In this document: piece after piece, positions 50,901-62,928 of the stretch
How positions within the stretch are numbered: the first letter of the stretch is position 1
Layout of the letters: each line of letters opens with the position of its first letter
Assembly: GCA_004335835.1 (NCBI GenBank)
Contig: RWJK01000909.1
Coordinates: 1-63,362 of the forward strand
DNA: 63,362 bases
Origin: Scenedesmus sp. ARA3
Taxonomy: Eukaryota; Chlorophyta; Chlorophyceae; Sphaeropleales; Scenedesmaceae
Direction of reading: 5' to 3'
Position numbers and translations under genes: made by a program
Notes under the pieces: model-generated
The model's database searches: none
Told to the model about the DNA's origin: nothing
Seen by the model: the letters and a program-made list of their open reading frames with translations, nothing else

Positions 50901-53900
50901 GATTGGGGGCTTCTTGGAAGATGCCAGTGCTGCCTTGGCGGATGCTGTCAGTGACTTGCCCTTTCCCTTGCCAGCTGCGTCTGATGTGCGGCGCTTGCCC
51001 TTCCCAGCCTTGCCTGGCGACTCCTCGTCATCATTGCCATCCTCTTCATCTTCGTCATCGTCTGCAGGCATGTACAGGCATACCAAACGAGGGGTCATTG
51101 CAAGGCATAGTAACACTGCAAGGAGTTGAGACTGGGCGGGGCTGCCATCACGGGCTGGCTGTGCATGATGATTAGCAGTGAAAAGCCCAACATGGGCGTC
51201 CAGCTGCACACACAGTGCACACCCACCTGCCAGCACCATCCGCACTGACTTTTGCTTCTTGTCAGGCGCGTCGCCTGCAGCCGCATCAGCTGCACCAGCT
51301 GCATCTCCAGCACCAGAAACAGCACCAGCGCCACCCGCTGCTGCCTCCGTCAGCTCCATCTCATCCTCGTCCACCTCCTCCCTGCTGTCGTCGTCAACCT
51401 GCAGCTGCCGCGCCGCCATGAGCCGTACCGTGGCACTGGGCAGCGCCAGGAACACGCTGAACAGGCGCATGTGGGACACGTTGCAGCGCTGCAGCAGGTA
51501 GAACTCGTACGCCATGCAGCCCATCTGCACGATGAGTGCCTGCAAGTTTACAAACACTGATGTAGGAATATGCTAAGATGACAGCTTCACTAGTAGTATG
51601 CGGTTGGCAAATGCAGCTGTTGACAGCATTGAGAACATTATCTTAAGACTGAAAGCGACAGTTTGTGCCAGGCTGCTGGTGCGACTGGCAGGCAACCAGT
51701 GCATGCACTGAAGGTTTTTGCTGTTTGATCATGTGGAATGTATACCACACTACCCAATGCTCCTGCGACCGCCCTTTTGACCGCTGAACATACCTCGACC
51801 ACAAGCAGCACCACCAGTAATACAGAAAGCTGGGTAAGGTCTTGCCACGCGAAGTCTGTGAAGGTGTCCAGGCTCCAGAAGTATCTGTGAAGCATGAAGG
51901 ACATACGTGTTGGACACGCATGTTAACGGAAGCATCCAGCGTATGGCTGTTTGCTATGGGTGTTGTGAACAGGAATGCTATTCACCATGATGCTTGTTGC
52001 CTGGTAAGTGGTGTTGCACATATGGCTTTCTCAGCTGCTGATTATTTTAGAAGGCACAGGTAAGTCTGCACAGCTTACCCCCAAAATATGGACTGAGGGC
52101 CGTTGAGTGCAATGTACTGGTATGCCCATTGGTTCTCCATGTCTGACTTCCATTTGGCTCCCCAGTAGACTAGGTCATCTGCTGCACTCAAAAGTACGTT
52201 GCCCATTGTCTGCACATCAGACACAAACAGACGTTTGCAGCAGCACCAATGTGAGCCCTGAATTAATGGTGGCGCCAATCCCTTGAGTTTTCCATGGCAC
52301 CGGCTGCAGCTATTAGCGCAAGCTGCAGCTACACCATGTGAATCAAGCATGCTGCAGAATGCTCAACTCACCCAGAGGGGTCTGGTAACCGGAAGGACTT
52401 GGTCTTTCTGCAGGGAGCCATCTACCATGCTGATTGACTCGTCAAAGAACTGATACTCTGGCTTTGCCTCATATGTCCAGTAATTCTGCAGCAAGCATCC
52501 CCAGTGGCATGTAGGTTACACGCAAGTAAGCAGAGCCCGGCTGCCGGCTGTGCATGCTGCTAGCCAAGAGCTGGGATGAGGAGCAGATGACGAAATCCTG
52601 TTGCGACTGGCAGCCTGAATGCACATGTACGTGCTGACGTTGGTCATGCTAGTGCCGGAAAGGAAGGCACGGAGAAGCAAAGCGGGGTTGCAAGAAGTAT
52701 CAGGTGTATCCTGTTTGCTTGGTCAGCGTCAGCATACAACTGACTCAGTCACTTACCAGGAGGCGGCTGTCAGAAAAAGGATGCAGGCCACTGGCGCCCA
52801 GGTATAGCTCATGATGGTACTGTCTTGCCAAGTTGACGTTGCGACTCAGCTTGCTGTGGTGCATAGCCATCGCAGAGTCGTCACAGCCAGCGGTGCCAGC
52901 AAAGATTGGCAGGTAGCAGCGCTGCAGGAAGCTGGCGCGCAAGGTGATGGCTTGGAAGCGGTCCAGTGCCCGTGCCATGGTGGCCATATCGTTTGCGTTC
53001 TGGTACCTGCAGCGGCAGCAAGCCAACAGGCGACAGAGAGCACTACAAACCAGCATACTGAAAGCAAGAATGTGCCGAACTTCCTGCAAATATGATGCAA
53101 GGATCCACAGAGATGCATCGCTTGCTGCACAACAGGATCATCCTTCCTGGATACATCGCAGTGCCACGTCGGCAGCGGCTGCTGACCGCTGCATCTGTGA
53201 CAGCTTACCTGCGCTCTACTTGAGTGACAAGCACCGAAAAGCAGGCAACGTGTGCTGCAAGCACCACCAGCAGCAGGAACAGCGTGCGGTGCTTCCATGC
53301 GCCAGTCGGCTGCTGTGCGGCGCTGCTCTGCATCATGCGGTTCAGCTTCCTCAGCCGCTTGGCACGCCTGATGGGGTTCAAGTATGCGGCAGAGAACAAA
53401 GACAGGTGATTTCAGGCATTTCATCCCTTGTGCTGCTGACCGGGCAACCATGACAGTTGACCTGCACGCTGCATATGTCTGGCCTATTGGGCTTCATACT
53501 CTGCAGAATGCAGTGGTGCAGATGACACTGCCTGCAGCATCAGCCCTTCATGCAATGGCTTGCACAAACAAAGATGCTGCCGCCCCTGCCTCACCTTGCG
53601 TCCACTGCCAGATCCTCATCATGGCCTACTCCTTCTGAGGCGCTGGTCACACTGCCAGCAGCTTCACTGGCACCATCAGTGACGCTGGCGCCGTCGCACA
53701 CGCTGGCTGACTCTGCGACGCTGCCAGGGCCTACAATACCACGCCCAGCATCAGCATGCAGCCTGCCAGCTGGCCCGCCTGCCACCTCCTTGTCATCACT
53801 GTAGCTGCCTTGCGCGCCTTGTTGCACCCCATGCTGCCACCGGCCACCCTCTGGCTTGGCCCCTCCCTTGGCGTGCAGCTTTGCAGACACATACACAGCA

Positions 53901-56900
53901 GCCTCATCTTCACCCATATCATCCGCGTCGTCTCCATCCGGCCAATGCTGCTGGCCTCTGCCAGGTGGGTGACTGCTGCTGCGTTGTTGCTGCTGGTGAG
54001 TCGGAGGCTCGCGGCGAGAAACAGGCAGCTGGCTAGTTTCACGCACCCACTCAGATATACGGTCCCTGCAGCCACATCAACACAGGGAAAAGCCTTTCAG
54101 CACCATAAGCAGGCCGTAGCCATTACATAAGCGGGCTACTGTCTGCTAACAAACAAGCTGCCACACATGCGCATATCCTCTCGTGCGATCATTTTTGGTT
54201 TACAACACAGGCTGATGCGCACCGGTGGTGCAAGCACATGCAAAAGCTGAAACTCACAACGGTTTGTGCTCCTCTTTTTTCTCCCTCTCATCTGCCACAC
54301 TCCCAGCCCCATCCTCCTTGCCCTCGCCAGACTCAACACTGCCGGCCTGACTGCTGCCAGCAGCTGCATGGCGCTCGTGCCCTGCGTGGTCAGGGGCGGC
54401 AGCTGCCAACGCTTTCCTGGCATCCATTGCTGCCGCTGCTGCCTTGCCTTCCTTGAGCTGCAGCAGGGCTGGCAGGCTGGAGCTGGCGGGCTCGTGCAGC
54501 TGCAGCCGCACCAGATAGCGCGTCTTGCTGCCCTGGCTATATGACAGCGCCTACGAAGAGCAGCGGCAGCACACCAATCAGTGTGAAAAGACTTGCTTCA
54601 CCCGGTTCACAAACAGCATGCAGGCAGCAATGATGGCAGCCCCTCAAGGTACGCCGATCAAGATGGGGAGCTGTGCGAACAGCAAGATGGCGCAACCAGC
54701 CCACCTGCATCTCCAGCTGCAGCTCCTGGCCGTCAGCTAGGTGGCCTGCTGTCACTTTCTTGACCTGCCCCATACGCGAGGCGCCAGCACTGGCACTTGC
54801 TCCTGCTGCTGTCTTCATGGCGCCCTTTTTGGCTGTTGCGGCTGCCGCCTTACCCAGCAGGTCCTCAAAGCTGGTGGAGGCAGACAGGCCAACCAACCTG
54901 TGCAGCGAGCAACATATGGTTGAATGCACTGCACTTCAATGTGCTGCGCGGCAGTGCATTCAGTATCGTAACTGCAGTGTGCTTGCCTGCAGCAGGCACT
55001 TGCCACGCCCTGGACGTGCTGCAAGCAGTGCAGTGGTTCAAGCAATGTTTTGCACATCCAGACACCCCCAGTAGTGCTGTGCCATACCTGGCAAAGGCTT
55101 TTTTCAGCAGCTGCTTTGGGTTGACGCCAAACATCAGGCCAGCTGCTTCGTCCACGTGAGTGATGGCAAGATGCTTGTCCAGCTCCATCACAGATGACAG
55201 CGCGTCAGCGCGGAACAAGGAGACCTGGAGGGACAAAGGCGGCAATGTTTTAGCAGATGACCTGCTCATCTGCGGTCGGCTAAGCATAGCTACCCAGTCT
55301 GCTGCGCAGTGGTGCCACCGGCACATGCAAAGCATTACCTGACCGCATTGACACTGCTGACATAGCTGTTATAAAGGCACGCCATGTTACCCCTGCGCTG
55401 GCCAGCCTTACCGTAAGCACTGGTGTCATGTCAGCAGCTGCATCGTCCTCCAGCTCGACTGTCTCATCTCGCTCAGCAATTGCCAGGCGCATGCATGCAG
55501 CACGCAGCCTGTTCTGACGCTGCAGTGCTTGCAGCAGGCTGCCACCAGCCAGAGCAGTAGCTGCCTGCACCCAGGGCAGATTCATGATACACGTTAAGTT
55601 GTCATACCGCCAGCAGCACTATGATTTTGCTTCAACAGCATGAGCAGTGTTGCTCAGTTATAAACATGCAAATTACAGCCCTGACCCCTGCAGACCAATT
55701 CAGCATGCGCACCTGGCTATGGCCATGGCCATCAGCGATGGCTGCCGCATGTTGCACAATAGCGTCGTCACTCTTCACTGGCAGGTGCACTCCAACACGC
55801 CATGCGCAACCAGCAGCGGATGCCTTGCCTCCAGCACCCAAGGAATCTCCTTGCGCCTCTTCCAGTGCTTGCGCAGCCAGCACGCCCAACAGCGACTCAT
55901 CACCCCCAAATTGGTGCCGCCAGCGGCCAAAGACGTCAATTGTAGCAGCCAAAGGGCGGCCTATCAGCTCACTGGGCTCAAAGCCGTACAGAGCTTTAGG
56001 CGCACCTGCAGCAACGACCAGCATTGGCAGCATTACAGTGGCGCTGAGCTATTCCTGCTCCTCAATGCAAAGCAGGGTGCCCCTTGACATCATGCCATGC
56101 TGTACGACAAGGTGGCAGCTGTGCGTCTTTTGCTGCGGCTACTGCTGCACGCTAGGCCGTACCTGTGTTGACGTGCAGGATGGTGCCCTTGTGGTTGATG
56201 CTAAGCAGCAGCCGGCGCTGGTCTTGCTCGTCAGAAGCACTAGCCTTGGTCACCTGGTGGCGAGACACGTGAAGCGGCAACCAGCAGCAGTCAAACCACG
56301 ATCAAGGTTGATAGGGTTCTGCTCTGTCAGCCAGAAGCAGTGCTCGTCGCGCTGCTGGGTAGCATTGGCAGTTCCTGTTCTGCATGGTGCCCTGAAACAT
56401 TGCAGCATATGTGGGCTGTTTCTTCCTCACCTGCACGACATGCGCCACCTTGCCCGTCACAGCATCCTCTCTTGCCTCCATCTTCAGCGTGACTGGCAGC
56501 TTTGTACCATTGGCTGCCAGCATGTGCACCACAGCACCAGAGCGGCAGCTGTTGAAGCCAGGCTTGCGGGACAGGTCCTGGGCAATGATACCGCAGGCCA
56601 GCAGTTGCGTCAGCTTTGATAAGCTTTAACATTTCATGCTTGCATCACTATACAGTAGCTATACATGTTCTGCTGAGATTGACAGCGTTAACCAAGCATA
56701 TGTCAAGCTATTTGCTTCAAGAGCAGCAGCTACAGCCCTCTGACGCACGGCCACACACAGTCGCACAGTCGCCTCACCTTGAACCAGGTTCCATGCATCT
56801 GGCAGTATGGCTGTGGCAGCAGCGCGCCCAGCTCCATCTTGAGCAGTGACGCCACGGGGTAGCCCAGCATGGCGACCAGCTTGTCGGTGGCGTACACCAC

Positions 56901-59900
56901 ACGCGCCTTGTGGTCCAGCACGAGCGTGGCAGCAGACTCGGACAGCACAGCAGCCTGCGGCAGCCAACAAACACATATAGGGATATGTGTGGTTCAGTCT
57001 GCTGCAGGAAACTTTCTGCCTAGGCCCGGAACATCTGCTGCAAGTGGGTCCCAACCCTCCTTCTGTGCACGTCAAAGAATACGTGACATAGCTCAGCGGA
57101 AGAGCACACTCATGTTGGCGTGACGGTCACCTGAACACAGACGGTGCAACAGTCGCCTGCACCATCCACTGCCCCGCCAAACACCAGACTCAGCTCCACA
57201 TCAACAGGCGGCATGTGGCCATGTATTAGCTGCGCCTGCATTTTGGGCACGTCTGCAGTGGTACCGGCTGTCATTGCCTCATTCAATGCCTTGCAGGCCC
57301 CGCTGACGAATCTGAGGCAGGCAGGTGGCAGACAATCATCGAGCTTTAAACAAGGTTGGTGGGTTGCAGCTTGCACGGATGTTTTCTGCGGTGCTCAAAG
57401 TCTCACTGACAGAGCAGAAGAGGCTGGTGGTGCTCATCATACGCATGGAAGCATTGGAACATGAGGCACACAGAAGCAAGATGCTTGATAAAGTAGAACA
57501 AGGATCCCACCTGCTGCAGCCTTCTGGATCTGTGCACAGGTTGCCGAAGGGCTGCCCCACCAGCTGTGACGCATCAAGGCCAAAACTATCAGCCGTGCTG
57601 CGGTCGCAGCACAAGATTGTGCCAGCGCTGTTGGTCCAAAAGCGCACCACTTCCCTGCCCTCGCTGCTTGCAGGCGGCACATGCCTGATGAGGCCCATGA
57701 ACAGCATATCAGCGCCAACGCCTGACAGCCGGGTGGCACACAGCATGATGGGGAAGAGGGACCGATCCTGCGGCACAACATGAAATGTGTTGGTGTGATG
57801 CTAGGCACTACAGCAGATGCAGGGCTCTATGCTCAGCCACCTGGCTGCGGTGGGCAGGCATGCTGCCTGCTCTTGGTACAGCACACACATACTACTGAGG
57901 GCCACAAGTCCCAGTGCCTTCCTTGGCCTGCACTTGCAGCTTGTGTTGTTGGGTTATTTGTGTTGGACGAGGCACTCACCTTGTGCAATGCCACCATGTC
58001 TCTTGGCGTGTCTATGATGTGGGGCACACCAGTATCAACGTACCGCTGTAGGAAGGAGTTGTGGTGAGTGCTGAACGGTGCTGGCCTGCAAGTAGCAAAA
58101 GGGGCAGCAGCAGTACAGGCACAAGCCAATAAGCAGGCAAGGACAGGCAGCGGCTACTTGCACTGGCAGGCTACACTGCTGACAGCAGGCGACCCCATCC
58201 TGCAAGCTGGCGGTCAACTGCAACAAAGCTGCAGCCCCACTTACATGAGCACTGACACGTTTTTGCCTTCCAGCTCTCCCTTGGCATAACCAAACATGCC
58301 TAGACCTGCACCGTTGACCATCAGGATGATGCCCTGGGCATTGATGATCACCAGGCCATCGCTCTTTTCATTGATGGCGCCAACAGCAGCTGTCAAGCCC
58401 TCGCTGCCGGCCTGGCCTGCTGTCATTGCCAGCATGCTTTCGCTGGTGCCCTGCTTCAGCGCCTCTTCGTAGTACCTGGCAGCAGTCCAGGGGTCATTGC
58501 GCACAAACTCCAGGAAGCGGCCATACACCTTGAGCACCTTGCCGTTGCCAGGATAGCGCTCCAGCACGCTGCAGCATGAGGCAGACCAAACAACAGTGTT
58601 TGTAGAACCAAAGTGTTGTGGCAAAACCTCAACATGCATTGCAGCCTCCAGCCTGGAGACAACCTGCTTGCACAAATATCTGATGCTGGGCTACAAAGCA
58701 TGCAGCCCCGTCAACTTACTGGCGGTACACTGCCGTGGCGCGCTGCTCAGTCCGCTCCATCATCTCCACCTTGGCCTGCAGAGCACGAAGAGGATGGAAA
58801 AGAAAAAGGGAGCTTTATGTTCTGCCAGCACCTGTTATAACTGCAATTCCTCCGCCGGCATGTCACGCGTATCCGTGGCGGTGGGCTGTTCACCAGGAGG
58901 TGTGTCTCAAGGCACAAAGCAGGGGCAGCACCCTGGCAATCCACCACAGATCCACTCACCAGCAGGTCCACAAAAGCCACGGAGTCGCGCAGTAGGCTGC
59001 TCCAGAATTGGCGCTGAGCCATGAGTGCCAGCTTGTGCGCGCGTACGCACGATCTGCACGACAGCAGCCAGCAAAATGGTTGCCGTCGTGCTTGGCACCA
59101 AGCCAGTCAGAGCTGACATACTGCGAGTTCCTACCTGTAGTTGCGCTGAAACTCTACATAGCCCAGCAGGTCGAGGCCATCACCCTCTGCAGGCAGCAAA
59201 GACGACATCAGAACATGCAGCAGACGGTCAGCTGAGCACAAAACTGCACTTGAAATGCATTGCAGCAAGCAATGTACGGATGACAGACTGTGAACTGTGT
59301 TGCAGGTGCAGCACTGTACCTCTCTTTAAGGTCTTGGCCAATTGTTGTGCCACGTAGATGTTGTAGTTGTCCAGCAAGCTGGGGTCTGCTTTCTGAGCAA
59401 GCTGCATCTGTGTCCGGGCTGCCTGGCCATCCTTGCGCACTTCAATCAGGAAACTTGCATACATCACCAACAGGTATGGGTTGTTGCCCATGCGAGCTAA
59501 GGCGCACTGCAGCACAACAGAGCACCAAAGAGACAGGCAGCACACAACAACTTTGAGCAATACAAGAAATATGCACACCCACAGAATGCAGGCAGTGGAA
59601 TGGGACGTCAACAAACGTGTACAAACGTGCCATGAGACCCCTGGTACACTGCATGACCCCTAGGCAGCTTGCAGGAACAGTGCAAGGCACGGCCTGCTCC
59701 GGCTCACCTTCAGCACAAACTCTCCAAACTCTGCTGCCCCTGGGTCTGGCACTCCATCTTCATCCCAGACACGCATGTCTCGCAGCAGGATAGACACCTG
59801 CTTCTCATCCTTGAACCTGTAGACCGTCTTTAAGTCAACCATCTGAGACACAACAGAGGCACCAGCAGCCCTGGCACTGGCGTCTGCGCTGCTGCTGGCG

Positions 59901-62396
59901 GCAAGCGCAGCATCCTTGCGCTGCTGAAAGGCTCCATGCAGGATGCCGGACACGTGCGACAGTAGGTGCAGGCGCAGCCAGCAGCAAGCCGCGCCAAGCA
60001 GCACAGCAGGTGCCATACCGTACAGCACCACCTGCAGGAGATGATTATGTGTCAGCATGCCAGAGTAGACCTCAGGATCAGCAGCATAGCAGGAGCGTGC
60101 AGCTGTACACCACATAATTGGCAAGAAACTCTGTGAATGTACAGTTTTTGCTATGGCTTACACGTGTTGTGATGATGATAACGGCGTGCATGTGTGTGCG
60201 TGTCTGCTCTCACACTCACCCACGTAAGAAGCTCAGCATATGCAGTGTCGCCTGGATGCTTGTCAACAGAATATTGGAGGTACACCAGCAGACCAGCAAC
60301 AAACAGCAAACCGCCCCAAAGTCCGCTCCACGCCAGGTTGGCGGCTCGTGCATAGTAAGGCACCTGCAGGACAGTGGTCAACCGATTGGATGATGTGGCT
60401 ACAGCTGCTCCTCAGCCTCTGCACAGAACAAAACAGTGCACACGCAGCTGTCTGCAGCGCCTGGTTGCAGAAATTTCGCCATAGTGACAACATGCTAACT
60501 CCAAGCAACTCTCTGGATGAACAGCGAGATGCTGTTGCAGGCTGTGCCAGCTGCAAGCAGTTTTCCTGCAAGCAGTTGCAACACTGTAAGGGCCATTGCC
60601 GCCACTTACGCACCTCTCGGATCAGCAAGGCTGTGGCTGCTCCAATGGCCAGAAGCATGATGACCTTTTGCACAATGAAGTAGGAGTCGAGGAAAGAGCC
60701 GACCATGACTACCACCAACTTCAGGGCCAGCAGCTGGAAGCTGAGCTCAGCATTTGAGCTTGCCAGAATATTGCGCGTGAGCGGGTTGAGGTCACACATG
60801 CCAGCAGTCTGCGCAGCAGTGGCAGAAGCAAGTTCAGCAGAGGCGTCAGCCGCAGATGCCACACTGCAGTACACCAGTGTTTCCTGCAAGCCATCAACAT
60901 TACTGGGAAGCCAAGAAAGCCCCTGTGCAACGCAATATACCTGACCAGCCGACTGTGCCAGCTTCTGTTATATAAGAGCATGCAGGCCATATATCATGTA
61001 TCACCACAGCTTGCTGTATTGATAGCGTGGTGGCTCACCATGAGCAATGTCATGCCACCGAACACAAGACACATGACGCCAGCAAACAGCATGTGGGCCA
61101 GGTGTGGCATGGCCAGGCAGCCTGCAGCAGTGATTGTTGCAGCGCACAAGAGTTAAAAGAGGTGGATTGCTGAGCGCCCATATTGATCTGCTGCTGCAGT
61201 CACCATTGTTGCAGAAACCATAACACCTGAATGCACATGATGCAGGCCACGTAAACTGCGTTGCCACTGTTAATGAAGTGTTCCTGCAAGTAATTGCCAC
61301 TTACTCTGCTCTGTAAAGTTGATGTGCGTAGGTGTGCCACCGGCTGCCATGTCACTCCAGCGGCAATCTGCCATGAAAGCAAAGTAGTCCAGGATGGCGG
61401 GCCAGAACATGGTGTAGATGACCATGGCAAACAGCTGCTGGGCCTTGATTAGGCGATTCAGCCATACGCTATTTAATTCGCTGACTTTCAGCACAATGGT
61501 CACCCATGCTGTGACCACCAAGCTGCCCAGCACAAGGCCAGCCAGCACGTAGAACACGGTGACATAGGTGGCATAGCCTTGTGGCACAACCATTGTTCTG
61601 AACAGCAGCCACTGTACTGCCTTGAAGATCCACAGGTCCTGCTGTATCACCCAGGGGAAGCTCATGTTAAACAGGACACGGAAGAACTGCATGCAGCAGA
61701 CACCAGCAACACCGCACTGCACAGTAAGCAAGGGATCGAGCATCAGACATTGTTGGTGCTGTCGGAAGAAGGGGCTGCTAGATCTGCTACAGCATGCTCT
61801 TTGCATGTCAGCTTGCTGCAAGCCATTTGTGTCAGCATGCTGGGCTGAAGCAGATGTTGTGCTGAGTGCAAACCATCAGTGCATGCAGCTGCAGACATGC
61901 AAAGGCTAGCCACCAGAAGTTATGCGGCAATGCTGAGCAGCCAAGCAGCTGCGCACCTGCAGGAACTCAAGCACCACCTTCAGTGCTGCCACCCGCAGAG
62001 AGGCATCAAGCTGCCTGTTTTTGGTCAGCGTGTACAGCGTGGCAAACGCGCCTTCCTGGAAGGACTTGCTGTTGGTGTCAATTTCATCTCCTCCCTCACC
62101 ATCTTGCCTGCGGGCAGGGCATGATGCGTACAGCAGTGGCTGTACTCAGTGCTGCTGTAAGGCTGAGGTGGACCAGCGCTGCCAGCCACGTGTGGGCACT
62201 ACCAGTGTTATGTGTGGTGTGCCAGCATGCCCGAGATCTATTGTTCTAACCATAACGCTATGCTGACAGCGAGTGTGAGTGCTCACCCGGAGTTGAAGCT
62301 GTTGAGGGCCCGAGAGTCTGTGTTTTCACTGCCCACACTTGAAGCTTGGTCGCTAGACGCGAAGCTGCTCCAATTAGACGAACTATACGAACTCAT
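47988..62396 (-). CDS. Giant multi-membrane-span PAS-domain protein, TmcB-like, paralog B
   Basis: This is the convergent paralog of the gene at 26501, with the same domain order. The ATG is at 62396-62394. The first exons read 62396-62287, 62107-61957, 61686-61305, 61121-61039, 60883-60614, 60363-60220, 60031-59708 and 59506-59320, all in phase; the last is 48510-47988. Landmarks are VWDEDGVPDPGAAEFGEFVL (near 59740-59770), HAT-like VLERYPGNGKVLKVYGRFLE (near 58530-58565), PAS1 with RYVDTGVPHIIDTPRDMV (near 57995-58050), the third PAS exon 56954-56778, the acidic DDDEDEEDGNDDEE linker (near 51020-51060) and an ectodomain Cys pair in TSCLRMDKSTC (near 49610-49650). The C-terminus is Gly/Ala/Met-rich with GYGAGYGAGYGMQ. 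It has about 39 exons because several exons of A are fused here. No frameshift or premature stop was noticed, so it appears functional. The family is known in chlorophytes; its signal and partners are not. Confidence 0.86.
56778..56954 (-). other. PAS exon of paralog B, nearly identical to the A exon at 33011-33187
   Basis: The exon has the same 177-base length and the same phase-0 borders as its A counterpart. The only residue difference is Val for Ala in DKLVAMLGY. The shared identity stops at the exon borders, since the flanking introns differ. Confidence 0.9.
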
Positions 62397-62783
62397 GGCT
62401 ATGCAATTTGTTGATTGAGTTTGACGCTAGGCTGCTTTAGATGGCAGTTGACAGTTGCGACTGTGCTGCGTGCCCTGAAGGGCGTCGAAGAACTGCCACC
62501 ATGACCCTAGGCAAAGTGGTTTTTGTGATAACGTGAAATAAACGACTTTGCGTGCCCAGTTCAACCATGAGACAGACAACAGCTCAAGGCACTCAAACTC
62601 GACAGATGACAGATGACAATCCTGCTGACGAGGACTTGCACGCCTGCTTTACAAGCCACATTTTGAACTGGCGATAGGCAAAGTCTCCTTCAGAAACATC
62701 ATCTTCCATCTTGCAGGAAGGATCACTGGCAGCTGGTGGCAGTGTTATGGTGCATGTGCATGCAACACTATGGTCAAAGCAAA
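62397..62783. other. 5' flank of TmcB-like gene B
   Basis: This stretch directly upstream of the start codon should hold the 5' UTR and core promoter. It has no recognisable gene. A short GACAGATGACAGATGACA repeat lies at about 62601-62618. Confidence 0.45.
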
Positions 62784-62928
62784 TCCACAAGTCATCCACA
62801 AGTCGTCCGCAGCAGACCATCCACAAGCCATCCACAACGGGCGAGGGCCGTCCACAAGGCCGTCCACAACCGGAACGGTCCACAACCGTTGTGGATAAGC
62901 CTCGATCGCTTGTGGATCATGTTGTGGA
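62784..62928. repeat. Array of ten TCCACAA motifs flipping orientation around a palindrome
   Basis: TCCACAA occurs on the plus strand at 62784, 62795, 62820, 62831, 62851, 62863 and 62879, and its complement TTGTGGA at 62889, 62910 and 62922. The seventh direct and first inverted copies form the perfect palindrome TCCACAACCGTTGTGGA (62879-62895). Several spacings are 11-12 bases, near one helical turn. The array is 390-530 bases upstream of the start codon of gene B. It may be a binding-site cluster or a local tandem expansion. Confidence 0.85.

Noticed and set aside
53731..54075. Open frames on both strands over the acidic/Ser-rich linker of gene B as separate genes
   Set aside because: They are alternative frames of the linker exon of the giant gene, which is in phase with its neighbours.
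26501..62396. The inverted pair as an assembly artefact or recent palindromic duplication
   Set aside because: Introns, most exons and intron positions differ between the copies, and an unrelated gene lies between them.
62879..62928. DnaA-box-like TGTGGATAA, suggesting a bacterial replication origin or contamination
   Set aside because: The neighbouring gene is intron-rich and eukaryotic, only one site matches the box exactly, and the motif is explained by the local TCCACAA repeat.
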